64,000 nt of DNA from Chitinophaga horti (GCF_022867795.2 NZ_CP107006.1:4650001-4714000), one strand, 5' to 3'; positions 1 through 9,995 are shown, counted from the stretch's first letter. Numbers and translations are program-made. The notes: generated by a model from the letters alone, not told the origin.

Positions 1-521
1 GCTTTTTTTTCATTGATCGCTGCGCGGAAACGGGTATCCAGTTGTTTACGGAACGCTTCCTCTCCTTTCTGCTCATCGGGCACCGCGTTGAAGTCGCGGT
101 TGATGCCTGCCATAGCCGAGTCGAACGGGGAGATGAACGCTTTGTAACGGTCATACTCTTTATTAGCCGGAGACGTAATCTTTGCAGCTTCCAGCTTCTC
201 CTGTCCTACCACCGAAATGTTTCCCTTCTCGAGGTACAGCAGGTGGCGGTCCATGTTCATCATGCCCTGTCCCATTCCTTCGCCGGTATGGTCAAGTACC
301 ATCATGGCGAGCAGTGGTTGACGTACGTTGCCTTTAAACGTAAACGCGCCATCCTTTAACACTACGGAGTCGAGCGTATTATTGCCGTCTTCGCGTTTAT
401 CCAGGTACACTTTCGCAGGTGCGTTCAGCTTCCCGATTTTTCCTTTGATCACATATGCCCCGCCCTGTGCAAAAGCCATTAAGGGCGCTGCGCATAATGC
501 CGTTATCACTAATCTTTTCAT
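1..521 (-). CDS. DUF4369/TlpA-like thioredoxin-family protein, partial (C-terminus outside window)
   Basis: Only the first ~173 codons are present; the frame runs off the left edge. The protein starts with a signal peptide (MKRLVITALCAAPLMAFAQ) and continues with a beta-rich segment containing GKIGKLNAPAKVYL and a 'DSVVLKDGAFTFKG' strand pair. This is the pattern of the DUF4369 domain that precedes AhpC/TSA-type thioredoxin domains in Bacteroidota envelope proteins. The thioredoxin CxxC part would lie outside the window, so it is inferred. It is the last visible gene of a leftward SusC-SusD-DUF4843-PKD operon, 28 bp after the preceding stop. The start is the only ATG that gives a signal peptide. 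Confidence 0.75.
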   Translation of the reverse strand, partial: MKRLVITALCAAPLMAFAQGGAYVIKGKIGKLNAPAKVYLDKREDGNNTLDSVVLKDGAFTFKGNVRQPLLAMMVLDHTGEGMGQGMMNMDRHLLYLEKGNISVVGQEKLEAAKITSPANKEYDRYKAFISPFDSAMAGINRDFNAVPDEQKGEEAFRKQLDTRFRAAINEKK

Positions 522-549
522 CTATCTCTCAATTAAGTTTTGCACTGTT

Positions 550-1959
550 CTACTCGCGGATCACCACATCTCTCGGACTACCGGGAATGCCTTCTATTTT
601 CTTGATAAATGCACCGTTACGGCCTGTGCTTACATCGAGGTAAACAACTTCGCCTTGTACACCAACGAGCATCAGGTCGCCGTTGTTCTGTACTTTGATC
701 ATCGTAATTTCTTTACCGCCGAAGTCATAGTTTAAGGCCCTTATTTCGTCGTTCAGCGGGTTGTAGCGATACACCTTACCTTCAGAGCTGAAGTAGAAGT
801 CTTTCTCAATACCCTTTGACCATACGGTGTTCGGCTTGATGTAGCCATTCAGCGGAGAGGTGCGAATTTTACGGGCGCGGAATTGGTCGCTGTTGGTAAA
901 GTTGAGGCTGAAGTAAAGTTCTTTTACTTTTTGACCCGCACTGTCCACGAAAGCGTATAAGTCTTCATCGGAGAAACGCTCCATGTGGATCATGCTCATC
1001 TTCAGGTCTTTTGGATTGAAGAGCGAATCGCGCACGGTGTAAGTCGTATCTACATAAGACCTGCCGGCGAAGCGTACGAATGCTCTACGCGTGTTATCGA
1101 AGCCAAGGATGTAAGACTGTGCTTCCGTCATATTCTCGATCAGCTGAGGTCCTACGTTGTAACGGCCGTTTACCGGTGCGCCAAAGAAGCCGAAGGTGCT
1201 GGCAGTAGGAGCGGTTTCAAACGCGCCAAACCATACCAGGTTATTGATCACCGCCATGAGCGTTCCATCGTTCAGCACTTTATACTTTCCGTTAGAAATA
1301 CTGGTGGGCGTGGTGAAGAAAAACTGTGACAGGTAACGTACACGTGCAAGCGTATTTACATTCAGCTGCACACCGCCATTTTTAGTCGTAAGCCAGTAGT
1401 TAGATACCGAGCCGTTGTTATTATAAAGGCTGCGCATTACCAGTATCTGTTGTGCGCCGGCTGGCAAGTCTTCGCCATGCATCGCTTTATATAGGTCCGC
1501 CTGCACACTACCGTCCGTTTTAACGAAAGAGAAATGTGACTTATCAGCACTTTCGCTCAAGACCAGTACACCTTTGGTGAACTCCGTATTACCCTGAATC
1601 CCGAATTTATAGAAGTACTTCATACCGGTGCTGCTATCGGTCAGGATCATTAAACCGGGATAGTATTTAGAGCCGAAACCGAATACCGTACGAAGTGATT
1701 TACCTTCATACTCATAAGACCTCATTTCGTCGCCTACCAGGACCTTCCAAAGGATGGAGTAGTTAGTCTTCCCGGAGGCCAGCTTTACCACGGGCGTGAT
1801 AATAAGGCTATCGCCTACCAACGCCTGAAAGGTACTATCCGTCAATTGTTCCACGATAGGATCGGGTACGTCTTTATAATCATAGTCGCCCAGATCGCGT
1901 GAGCAGGATGTAAGAAAAAGTGCGACGCCTGCTGCTATGTATACAAATAAATTCTTCAT
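550..1959 (-). CDS. PKD-like family lipoprotein of a SusC/D locus
   Basis: 469 residues. It starts with a lipoprotein signal peptide (MKNLFVYIAAGVALFLTSC) whose Cys at about residue 19 is the lipidation site. The next ~100 residues resemble the PKD-like family lipoprotein domain (text such as GDYDYKDVPDP and SILWKV). The remainder reads as repeated short beta strands with aromatic residues, possibly a propeller. It sits 18 bp after the DUF4843 gene in an operon order common in Chitinophaga and relatives. The likely role is a surface-exposed outer-membrane lipoprotein helping the SusC/SusD pair to bind a substrate. The substrate cannot be read from the sequence. Confidence 0.8.
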   Translation of the reverse strand: MKNLFVYIAAGVALFLTSCSRDLGDYDYKDVPDPIVEQLTDSTFQALVGDSLIITPVVKLASGKTNYSILWKVLVGDEMRSYEYEGKSLRTVFGFGSKYYPGLMILTDSSTGMKYFYKFGIQGNTEFTKGVLVLSESADKSHFSFVKTDGSVQADLYKAMHGEDLPAGAQQILVMRSLYNNNGSVSNYWLTTKNGGVQLNVNTLARVRYLSQFFFTTPTSISNGKYKVLNDGTLMAVINNLVWFGAFETAPTASTFGFFGAPVNGRYNVGPQLIENMTEAQSYILGFDNTRRAFVRFAGRSYVDTTYTVRDSLFNPKDLKMSMIHMERFSDEDLYAFVDSAGQKVKELYFSLNFTNSDQFRARKIRTSPLNGYIKPNTVWSKGIEKDFYFSSEGKVYRYNPLNDEIRALNYDFGGKEITMIKVQNNGDLMLVGVQGEVVYLDVSTGRNGAFIKKIEGIPGSPRDVVIRE

Positions 1960-1977
1960 GCAAAATGATTTGGTTGA

Positions 1978-2823
1978 TTACATCTGCGGGATAATCCTGT
2001 TACCCGATTCGTCGATAAAATAATAGTTGTTATCGCTGGCATTCAGCCTGAAGGTGTACCTGGTGGCAGGGTTACCTACGTTGTAGAACTCCTTCGTAGT
2101 ACTATTGATCGTTTCCAGCGTGTATCCTTCATCTTTGTGACCATCGATCCACAGTTGCGGGTCGCGGAGGAAGCCGCCTAAAATACGACCAAACGTAAGC
2201 ACACGCGGGATCTGTTCCCATTCGGCAGGCGAGTCGGGCAATTTGGTTGCCTTAGTGCTTATAAAGAACAGTTCATGTTTGATACGGGAGTAACCGCCCA
2301 GCATACCGCCCCAGGCATCCCACCAGGAGGGTTTCAAAAGTTGGTTAGAGAAAATCACTTTTGCAGTATCCCATCCCTTCACGTTAGGGGCGAAGTCGTC
2401 GGAAGCGACCAGTTTCAACTTCAGCCTTACACTGCCGGTCTTCAACGCAGGATCGGTATTGAGCAGGATGATCGGCACCTGTTGCGTACCAGAGTCGGCG
2501 GGCAGTATGTAGTCACTTTTCAATGCTTCGTAGTGTGTACCGGCTATTGCAGTAGTAGCGGAGTCGATCACGCCGAGTTTAAACTTGCGGTCAACCGAGT
2601 CGCGGTTACCGGAAATTCTCACCGGCAGCCAGATCGTGTCGGAGCCCTTTTCCGGGAACAACGCGAAAGAAAACGACACGCTGTCGGTACGGACATTCGT
2701 GTTCCTGTTCAGGAAATCGAAATATATGTTATCGGGTGCATCGTACGTCATTTCCTGGGCTGCCTTTTCGCAGGCGCAAAACAGTACAGTGCAGATTAAG
2801 GCCAGTTTCAAAAGATGTTTCAT
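1978..2823 (-). CDS. DUF4843 domain-containing lipoprotein
   Basis: 281 residues with a lipoprotein signal peptide (KHLLKLALICTVLFCAC). The body has the DUF4843 character: an early 'DNIYFDFLN' strand, 'DTIWLPVRISGN' and a C-terminal 'RYTFRLNASDNNYYFIDESG'. DUF4843 proteins are encoded next to SusD and before PKD-like lipoproteins in many Bacteroidota, as here (14 bp after SusD). It is presumably an outer-membrane accessory lipoprotein of the uptake complex. The ATG at 2823 is the obvious start because it directly precedes the signal peptide. Confidence 0.8.
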   Translation of the reverse strand: MKHLLKLALICTVLFCACEKAAQEMTYDAPDNIYFDFLNRNTNVRTDSVSFSFALFPEKGSDTIWLPVRISGNRDSVDRKFKLGVIDSATTAIAGTHYEALKSDYILPADSGTQQVPIILLNTDPALKTGSVRLKLKLVASDDFAPNVKGWDTAKVIFSNQLLKPSWWDAWGGMLGGYSRIKHELFFISTKATKLPDSPAEWEQIPRVLTFGRILGGFLRDPQLWIDGHKDEGYTLETINSTTKEFYNVGNPATRYTFRLNASDNNYYFIDESGNRIIPQM

Positions 2824-2837
2824 CTTATTAAATATTT

Positions 2838-4313
2838 TTACCGGTTACCGTATGCTATTTCATCGTCAGGGAAAGGAAGTACGAACTTCTGCCTGCTGGC
2901 GGTAATCACGTTACCGCTCTGGCCGGGGTAGTTTACGTTCAGGCGTTTGTACATATACCATATCTGGCCTTCACCGTAAAACTCCTTACGTGCTTCTTTC
3001 ATCAGCTCGTCCATAAATTGTTCTTTGGACGGATAGTTTAATTCTACACCGATACCACGGTTGAAGCGCACCGTGTTGAAGTAACCCCAGGCCTTTTCGG
3101 CATCGGTATCAAACGTACATTCTGCCGCGATGTAGTACATTTCGCTGAGGCGGATGCAGGGAATCAGCAAAGGATGCCTGTTCGGATTATCCACCCGTTT
3201 GTATTTTTCCAGGCGCATGTAAGAACCTGCGGAGCCTGACTGTTCGCTGAACCATTGTTTATAACGGTTATCGTCGCCACCTGCACCGCCGGTTTCATAA
3301 ATAGTGCGGCTTTCGGAGGGTGATAAGGTTAAACTTTGATCTTCGCCCCGGCGAAGCAGATCATTGATGCGATCATTCAGGTATCCCGGAGCATACAAGC
3401 CGAAAATCACTTCTTTGTACATGATGCGATCCCTTTTTTGTTCGTCTGCATTCACAAAATCGGCTTTCACCGTCCATGGGAACTTTTGGGAGTCGATAAT
3501 TTCCTGTGCATATTTAAGTGCGTTTGCCTTATCACCTTTGTACAGTGCTACACGGGCCATGAGTGCGGTTACCGCATAGTAGTTCAACCGATGACGACGG
3601 TTTTGCGTAAACAGCTGGTTGTCGCGTGCTTCGGTAGAGGAATCGGTAGCGAAGTCATAACCTACTTTATAACCCGGCGATCTGATCGGATCGTATTCTG
3701 CCAGCAGCGTACGTGCTGTTTCCAGGTCGAGCATCACAGAGTCGATCACACCTTTAACTGAATACAACTTTGGTACTTTGTTGGAAAACACTGTTGAGTA
3801 AGGCACACCTGGCTCATTGGCACCCGCGAGGTAGGATGGTGCGAACAGGCGCAGCGCATCGAAGTGGCAGTAAGCACGGTAGGCGAGCGCCTCCCCTTTT
3901 ACCATCGCATAAGTGGCGGGTGTAAACACATCTTTCTTTTTATCAGCATAAGAAAGAATGATGTTACTGTTCGCCACGATATTATATAAGCCTAACCATA
4001 TCTGATCGCGATAGCCGATGAAGGTAGCGTCTCTGTAATTAAACAGGCTGGTTTGGCGATAAGTCCATGCATCCCGGGCGCCATGGGTATAATTCTGTGC
4101 CAGTACTTCCGGCAGCGCGATGGTGAGATCGCGGCCATACAGGTTATCAATCACCGCACGGCTGTAAAGACCGTTAACGGCATCCTTAAAACCATCTTCT
4201 TTGCTGAACAGCACGTCCTGTTCCACTTCCGACTCCGGTCTTACGTCCAGCCACTTTTTGCAGGAACTGAGCGTGGCTGCCGCTGCTATTATGAGGATTA
4301 AATACTTTTTCAT
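2838..4313 (-). CDS. RagB/SusD-family nutrient uptake outer membrane lipoprotein
   Basis: About 491 residues. It begins MKKYLILIIAAAATLSSC, a lipoprotein signal peptide, followed by KKWLDVRPESEVEQD as in SusD N-termini. TPR-like helices follow (DQIWLGLYNIVANSNIIL, VKGEALAYRAYCHFDALRLF) and the conserved C-terminal stretch 'RLSEMYYIAAEC ... FNTVRFNRG ... EARKEFYGEGQIWYMYKR'. SusD proteins sit on the SusC barrel as a lid and capture substrate. Initiation is at ATG 4313; a TTG lies one codon upstream. It follows SusC by 11 bp, so the two are co-translated. Confidence 0.95.
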   Translation of the reverse strand: MKKYLILIIAAAATLSSCKKWLDVRPESEVEQDVLFSKEDGFKDAVNGLYSRAVIDNLYGRDLTIALPEVLAQNYTHGARDAWTYRQTSLFNYRDATFIGYRDQIWLGLYNIVANSNIILSYADKKKDVFTPATYAMVKGEALAYRAYCHFDALRLFAPSYLAGANEPGVPYSTVFSNKVPKLYSVKGVIDSVMLDLETARTLLAEYDPIRSPGYKVGYDFATDSSTEARDNQLFTQNRRHRLNYYAVTALMARVALYKGDKANALKYAQEIIDSQKFPWTVKADFVNADEQKRDRIMYKEVIFGLYAPGYLNDRINDLLRRGEDQSLTLSPSESRTIYETGGAGGDDNRYKQWFSEQSGSAGSYMRLEKYKRVDNPNRHPLLIPCIRLSEMYYIAAECTFDTDAEKAWGYFNTVRFNRGIGVELNYPSKEQFMDELMKEARKEFYGEGQIWYMYKRLNVNYPGQSGNVITASRQKFVLPFPDDEIAYGNR

Positions 4314-4324
4314 CAATAATCTTT

Positions 4325-7300
4325 TTAGAACCTGGTGGATAATGAGAAAATGAAGTTCCTTGCGAAAGGATAGTCAATTCCTCTTTCTGCTTTGATCGTG
4401 GACCAGTAGGCCAGATCGTTCATCGTAATGGAGCAACGCAGGCTCTTTACTTTCAGGCGGGAATAGAAACTTGCCGGCGCATCGTAAGAAAGGAACACCG
4501 ATTTAAGCTCTACCCTGTTTTCGTCCTGGATGAAGCGGGAGCTGGTACGCGTAAGGTCCCTGTTCGCGATGTCTTTATAAAACACCACATCACCAGGTTT
4601 TTTCCAACGCTGCGTCAGCGCGCGGCTGTCAACGTTATACCATGGGTTCGCATTCTCCACACGGTCCACCAGTGTCTGGTTGTAATAGTCGCCGCCGAAC
4701 TTCGTATAGAAGCTTACTTCCAGCATAAAGTTGCCCAATACCACGTTACCACCGAAGTAACCGTCCAGGAATGGGGTAGAGTTACCTACCGCTACGGTGT
4801 TACGTACATCATAATCATAAGTCCGTTTACCGTCCAGGGTGAGATATACTTCGCGGCCGTTCTCCGGATCGATGCCCAAAGACCTTACGGCGTAATAAGT
4901 GTAAACAGATTCACCTTCTTTATAGCGCAGTAACGGGATTGATTTCAGTTCGTCTTTTTCGTTCTGCTGCTTGTCAACGTCTTCGTTGTAAGCTTTGAGC
5001 GCGTCGGAGATTTTCGTGATTTCGTTACGGTTGTGCGTAAAGTTAGCATTCAGGTTTACGGAGAAGTTTTTGCGGCGGATTACGTTGGCGCGTAAGTTTG
5101 CCTCCCAGCCTTCGTTCACCATTTCACCCATATTCTCTTTATAAGAACCAAAACCGGTGGATGGCGGCGTATTTACGTCGGCCAGCAGGTCTTTGGTGTG
5201 CTTATAATAGTAACGGGGAGAAAAATAGACCCTGTCTTTGAACAGGCCGATTTCCGCACCGAGGTCGTAGTTATTGGTACGTTGCCATTTCAGCGCATTG
5301 TTACCAAAAGCGGTAAACACAGCACCTACACCGGTAGAGTACCAGTCGCCACTATAGTAAGAGTAAGTAGTATTGGACAGGTAAGCAGGGAAGTTTACGT
5401 CGCCGGTAAGACCTGTCGTAGCGCGCAGTTTAAACTGGCTTACAAAAGTGTTACGGAGAAACGCCTCGTTATGCAGGTTCCAGCCCATACCATACGACCA
5501 GAACGTAGCCATCCTGGATTCTGAACCGAACTTGGAGGAGCCGTCTGTACGAATGGTCGCATCCATCAGGAAGCGGTTTTCATAAGAGTAGTTAATGGTA
5601 CCGAACCAGCCGGCCAGCCGCTCCTCTGATCTGTTACCGCCCGGTGACTTCTCAGCATACCTGCGGGCGAAGTTAATGCTCGTAAAACGGTCGTTGGTGA
5701 AACCGATGGCCTCCACAGACTTAAAATCGTTTTTGCGCATTTGCATGCTCGTACCCACAGCCACGTTAAATGCATGTTTCGCAACCTGTTTGTTATAGTT
5801 CAACGTGAGGTTACCATCTACCTGTGTTTCATTCAACGCTTCGAAGTTGTACTGACCACGGTCCAGTATCCTGTCCAGCGGATCGTTGAAGAACTGGTTA
5901 CTCATCGGTGATGCGAACTTGTTCGTCTCGGTAGTACGTTTCGTTAGACTGATGTTTCCCATCAGCTTCAGCGAAGTATTAATATTATACTCTGCGGAGA
6001 AGTTATCGATAAACTCGAGGTATTCGATGTTATGGAAGTTACCTGTCTGACCTTCCCACAGCGGGTTAAGCGTGGTAGAAGTGGCGGCAGCGTTACCATT
6101 TGACGCATCGCGGAAATTCCATTTGTCCACTTCGCGGATCAGGCGGCCCAGGGAGTCACGCATCGGGTAATATGGGTTCGCATTCACGAAGTTGGAAAAA
6201 GAACCATAAGGCGACTCGGTGCCCTTTACCTGCGAGATGGTGAAGCTATTGCGGAACATCACCCGGTTCTGATCCAGGTTATAAGAGAGCTGCGTACCCA
6301 GGCTGTAACGTTCGCGGCCGGAACCTTGCATTACGCCTTTATTGGTTTGGTAACGTGCATCTACACCGTAACGGATCGTTTTAGAACCGCCTTGTACGGA
6401 GAGCGAGTGTTTATGTCCGAGGTCGTTCGAAATCGGCTGCGCTAACCAGTAGGTGTTTACACCGGCCAGTACGTTCTTGTATTTTGCATAGTAACGCGCC
6501 TGCAGATCGTCTGAATTATCGACCCCGTTCTCCGTATACAAACCTGCCAGCTTTTCGTACTCCAGCTTATCCTTTGCGTTCAGCACTTTATACTGTGTAA
6601 GGTCTGGCGTGTTCAGGTTCATTTCGTAGTTATAGAATACCTGCAGTTCACCTTCCGGTGGGGCTTTGGTGATAAACACCAGTACGCCGTTCGACGCGCG
6701 GGAGCCGTAAACCGCAGTAGCGGCGGCATCTTTCAGCATTGTTACGGAAGCGATACGGTTAATGTCCAGGTCCCAGATGGTTTGTATACCTACCTGGTAG
6801 CCATCCAGCATGAACATCGGCATATTGGTTACCGTGGCCATCTGGTTACGGCTCAATTCAACACCGGTGCCGGTAGGCAATGCGGTAGAACCACGCATGT
6901 TAATATTCGGCAGCTGGTTCGGGTTAGAACCGGCCAGGTTGTTTTCCAGCAGTTTGAACGAAGGGTCGAACGACTGGATACTTTGCAGGATGTTCTGGCT
7001 ATTGAAGCGTTTCAGCTCCTCACCGGTAATGGTGATGGCAGAACCTGTATAGTTATTTTTATCGATCTTCTGGTAGCCGGTGATCACCACGTCTTTCATG
7101 GACTGGATATCATTCTCCAGTTTTACGTTGATGACCCTGCTGGCGGTGATAGTAAACTCCTGTTGTTTGTAGCCGATCATACGAAACACCACGATGGCGT
7201 TTTCGCGAACGTTGCTCAGCATGTATTTACCCTCATTGTTGGTGGTCATACCCGTGCTGGTACCTTTAATGAAAACGGAGGCGCCCGGGATGGCACTGCC

Positions 7301-7867
7301 GGAAGCATCGGTAACGGTACCGGATACGTTAAATACTTTTACCTGCTGCACTACGTGATCTGGCGCGGAAATAGCGGTTGGCGCATTAGCTCCTACCGGT
7401 GAAATGTCGTTGGCACGCTGCGGGTTGTTCGCTGGCGTGGCAGTTGATGTCTTTTCTTTCTTGTAGATAATGTAGTGGTCGGAGGCGGCTTGTTCGGCTT
7501 CGAGGCCCAGTGGTTCCAGGAACTTGTTCAGGTAGTCGATCAGTTTAACGGAAGCAGCTTTAGCGGCGGGCGCTTTGGCGCTGATGCCGTTTACCGTGTT
7601 GCCCACATAATTGATCTTCACTTTGTAACGTTGCTCCATATCGGCGAGCACATTACGCAGCGGCGGCCCCTGTTTAAAGTTCATGGCAACGTCCTTTTGC
7701 CAGAAAAACTCTGCCGGCACATAGTCGTGTGCCTGAGCCGTGGTGTAAGTTCCCAGCTGCAACAGCAGGGCGAGGGCGATCCCTCCTTTTACACAGCCGG
7801 CGTTAAATTCTGCCATAGCTTTAGATTTAGGTTGGTTGTCTTTTTTACAGTTGTTACGATAAGTCAT
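4325..7867 (-). CDS. SusC/RagA-family TonB-linked outer membrane protein with STN domain
   Basis: About 1180 residues from ATG 7867; a GTG eight codons upstream is less likely. After a signal region there is an STN (secretin/TonB short N-terminal) domain at about residues 55-145, with 'FKQGPPLRNVLADMEQRYKV' and 'LIDYLNKFLEPLGLE'. A carboxypeptidase-D-like beta-sandwich follows at about 180-260 (VSGTVTDASGSAIPGASVFI), then a TonB plug at about 265-400 (YGSRASNGVLVFITK) and a long beta-barrel ending in 'FARNFIFSLSTRF'. The STN domain normally talks to a FecR anti-sigma factor, and the FecR gene lies immediately upstream. Together they form a transmembrane induction circuit for this uptake locus. 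Confidence 0.95.
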   Translation of the reverse strand: MTYRNNCKKDNQPKSKAMAEFNAGCVKGGIALALLLQLGTYTTAQAHDYVPAEFFWQKDVAMNFKQGPPLRNVLADMEQRYKVKINYVGNTVNGISAKAPAAKAASVKLIDYLNKFLEPLGLEAEQAASDHYIIYKKEKTSTATPANNPQRANDISPVGANAPTAISAPDHVVQQVKVFNVSGTVTDASGSAIPGASVFIKGTSTGMTTNNEGKYMLSNVRENAIVVFRMIGYKQQEFTITASRVINVKLENDIQSMKDVVITGYQKIDKNNYTGSAITITGEELKRFNSQNILQSIQSFDPSFKLLENNLAGSNPNQLPNINMRGSTALPTGTGVELSRNQMATVTNMPMFMLDGYQVGIQTIWDLDINRIASVTMLKDAAATAVYGSRASNGVLVFITKAPPEGELQVFYNYEMNLNTPDLTQYKVLNAKDKLEYEKLAGLYTENGVDNSDDLQARYYAKYKNVLAGVNTYWLAQPISNDLGHKHSLSVQGGSKTIRYGVDARYQTNKGVMQGSGRERYSLGTQLSYNLDQNRVMFRNSFTISQVKGTESPYGSFSNFVNANPYYPMRDSLGRLIREVDKWNFRDASNGNAAATSTTLNPLWEGQTGNFHNIEYLEFIDNFSAEYNINTSLKLMGNISLTKRTTETNKFASPMSNQFFNDPLDRILDRGQYNFEALNETQVDGNLTLNYNKQVAKHAFNVAVGTSMQMRKNDFKSVEAIGFTNDRFTSINFARRYAEKSPGGNRSEERLAGWFGTINYSYENRFLMDATIRTDGSSKFGSESRMATFWSYGMGWNLHNEAFLRNTFVSQFKLRATTGLTGDVNFPAYLSNTTYSYYSGDWYSTGVGAVFTAFGNNALKWQRTNNYDLGAEIGLFKDRVYFSPRYYYKHTKDLLADVNTPPSTGFGSYKENMGEMVNEGWEANLRANVIRRKNFSVNLNANFTHNRNEITKISDALKAYNEDVDKQQNEKDELKSIPLLRYKEGESVYTYYAVRSLGIDPENGREVYLTLDGKRTYDYDVRNTVAVGNSTPFLDGYFGGNVVLGNFMLEVSFYTKFGGDYYNQTLVDRVENANPWYNVDSRALTQRWKKPGDVVFYKDIANRDLTRTSSRFIQDENRVELKSVFLSYDAPASFYSRLKVKSLRCSITMNDLAYWSTIKAERGIDYPFARNFIFSLSTRF

Positions 7868-7992
7868 CTTTGCATTGAACTTAATAATCACCGAAACATT
7901 TTGTTAGTTGCAGACAAGGCATAGCCCGTCCGCACATATTGCAGAATTTTTTTCCCGAAAGTCCCTAATTGACTGAATGCTGTTTTTAACTC

Positions 7993-9030
7993 CTATTGCT
8001 GGCTGATCTCGTAAGTATCTTCCCCTGTTTTACTGATTTTAATCTCGAATGATCTCGCTAATGTTTTAAAGAACACACCGATGTTATCCATCGGAATGCT
8101 GCCCGTAAAAGTTTGCCCGTTGAGGGCCGTGTCTTGCAGGTTAATAGTAACGCCCATATTATCGTGCAGTGTTTTGATGACTTCCGCGATCGGTGTGTCA
8201 TGAAAGTTAAGCACATTGGTGCGCCAGGATGAATATTCTTCCGGGTTTACGCGTTTGGTCGCCAGTTCCGCAGTAGCGGCGGAGTAAACGATCATATCGC
8301 CCGGTTTCATGGTAATAGGTGTTGTTTGATGTGATGCCGGCACTTTATCGCCGTTAAGGGTGAGTTTAACCACGCCCGTATTCAGCACCACCTGCGTTTT
8401 TACACGCCTTGTATTTACGTTAAACTCGGTGCCCACCACTTGTATATCCACATCATTGGTATGTACTAAAAAGTGCTGGTTATTATTTTTATGCATCACG
8501 GTAAAAAAAGCTTCGCCATTGATCCATACCTCGCGGTCGGATTGGCCATCCCAGTTTTTACCATAACTGATGCTGGAATTTACGTTGAGTCGCACCACCG
8601 AACTATCGGGCAATACCACCGTTTTCATTTCTCCCATCGCGGTAGAGAAAGTACTTTTCCCTGCCGGATAAAAGATAAATGCAGCAAAGGCAGCTACGAT
8701 CACGACCGCAATAACGGCAGCGTAGGCATAAGCGCGGCGGAAACCCTTACGGGCCACCGACAGTTCTGCCGGAATATGACCGTTCCCGCTATCGATGCTG
8801 TGGCTGATACGTTGCCATACCTCCGACGCATCACCCGTTTTTGCCTGGACGCCCTGCTTACCTATCAGCAGCAACACTTCCCGGGCCTGCATCACACGCA
8901 CCCGAAGGGCCGGATGGTCGCTCATCCACTGCTCCCAATAGGAGGTGGCGGCTTCGTCCTGCTCTAACACCCATAGGCGAAAAGATGGATGCTCTAAAAT
9001 TTCTTCGATGGAATAGTCCTTTGGCGTCAT
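7993..9030 (-). CDS. FecR-family anti-sigma factor
   Basis: 345 residues. A short cytoplasmic N-terminal helical part (about 1-85) precedes one transmembrane helix (AYAYAAVIAVVIVAAFAAFIF, about 92-113). The periplasmic FecR domain follows (STAMGEMKTVVLPDSSVVRL, WINGEAFFTVMH, VVGTEFNVNTRR), with a C-terminal DUF4974/STN-like domain at about 270-340 (DTPIAEVIKTLHDNMGVTI). It should hold the cognate ECF sigma factor, encoded next to it on the same strand, until the STN domain of SusC signals substrate. It lies 125 bp upstream of the SusC start. Confidence 0.93.
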   Translation of the reverse strand: MTPKDYSIEEILEHPSFRLWVLEQDEAATSYWEQWMSDHPALRVRVMQAREVLLLIGKQGVQAKTGDASEVWQRISHSIDSGNGHIPAELSVARKGFRRAYAYAAVIAVVIVAAFAAFIFYPAGKSTFSTAMGEMKTVVLPDSSVVRLNVNSSISYGKNWDGQSDREVWINGEAFFTVMHKNNNQHFLVHTNDVDIQVVGTEFNVNTRRVKTQVVLNTGVVKLTLNGDKVPASHQTTPITMKPGDMIVYSAATAELATKRVNPEEYSSWRTNVLNFHDTPIAEVIKTLHDNMGVTINLQDTALNGQTFTGSIPMDNIGVFFKTLARSFEIKISKTGEDTYEISQQ

Positions 9031-9173
9031 TTTGATACTTATCTATACAAAGAGAGAAATGATTGATTTCTTATCGTGTTTTTCCAACTATTTTTAACTT
9101 TTTTCTAATTCATTCAAAATGAAGCAGTTCGTAGCGTACAAAGTTGGCGGTGGGATTAACCAGGCAATGAATG

Positions 9174-9818
9174 TTACCGGCTTAGCGCCAGGTACAACAG
9201 GATACCGGCCAGCAAAAGCAGCTGGTCGCTGTTCTTTTTCAGGTAATTAAGGGCTTTGGAAAGTAACACGTAAGTGGAATTTACGCTGAGCGACATCAGT
9301 TCGGCGGTTTGTTTGGTATCGAAACCTTCGTAGTAGCGGAGGTAGAGAATTTCCTGCTGGCGTTTGGGCAACTTCTCCATCACTTTGGCCAGCTTCTGCC
9401 GGCGCTCCAGGTCGGCCTGGCGGCCGATCATTTCCTCTTCATGCGAACCGGTATGCTGACCGGGGGCAGTATCATTATCAAATAACCGTTGCAGCGTACC
9501 TTTTTGCGAGTGGGCCGAAATCCTGCGCTTGAGGCTGGCCATAAGGTAGTACTTAATATTATCTGTTACAGATAACCGCTCCCTACCCAGCCAGATGCTC
9601 ACGAAAAGGTCGTGAATACAGTCTTTCACGAGGCTTTCGTCCGGGTTAAACCGGGCACCATAATTAAAAAGGGAATGGAAATAACGATTGTAGATGAAAG
9701 CAAGGGCTTCCTTATCACCTTCAATTACCTTGGTCCAAAGCGCTTTATCATTCAGGTTGCCGTACAACTCGTCCGGATTTAAATTTTGATTTGTTCTATT
9801 TACAGAATTGCTGTTCAA
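9174..9818 (-). CDS. ECF RNA polymerase sigma factor with hydrophobic C-terminal tail
   Basis: About 214 residues. Region 2 is at about 25-100 (ALWTKVIEGDKEALAFIYNR, VKDCIHDLFVSIWLGR). Region 4 is at about 138-195 (LPKRQQEILYLRYYEGFDTK then a helix-turn-helix). Two oddities: the frame has no ATG before region 2, and a TAG lies three codons upstream, so initiation is probably at TTG 9818; and the protein ends in a run of about 14 hydrophobic residues (LLLLAGILLYLAL), unusual for a soluble sigma factor. It is the presumed partner of the FecR at 7993-9030. An upstream frameshift hiding a normal start cannot be excluded. Confidence 0.88.
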   Translation of the reverse strand: MNSNSVNRTNQNLNPDELYGNLNDKALWTKVIEGDKEALAFIYNRYFHSLFNYGARFNPDESLVKDCIHDLFVSIWLGRERLSVTDNIKYYLMASLKRRISAHSQKGTLQRLFDNDTAPGQHTGSHEEEMIGRQADLERRQKLAKVMEKLPKRQQEILYLRYYEGFDTKQTAELMSLSVNSTYVLLSKALNYLKKNSDQLLLLAGILLYLALSR

Positions 9819-9995
9819 ACTTGTCTAAAGATAGCAACACGTTGGTTAGTATCCAACTTCTGGGCCGAACCTGCCGGAATAAGCGGAAAAATAAATTTTT
9901 ATCCCTACCTTAATCGCCGAATGTTCACTGCGGATGCGGACCGCCTACAGCAAGCGTCGTTACACAACCACCACCGTTATAAAAAGCGCCATTTA
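9819..9995. promoter_or_regulatory. divergent promoter region between two ECF sigma genes
   Basis: This 177-bp gap separates two sigma-factor genes transcribed in opposite directions, so it must hold both promoters. It is AT-rich near each start and contains a small inverted repeat, TTGG-N7-CCAA, near 9841-9855. I could not confidently assign -33/-7 elements of the Bacteroidota type. Confidence 0.4.
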
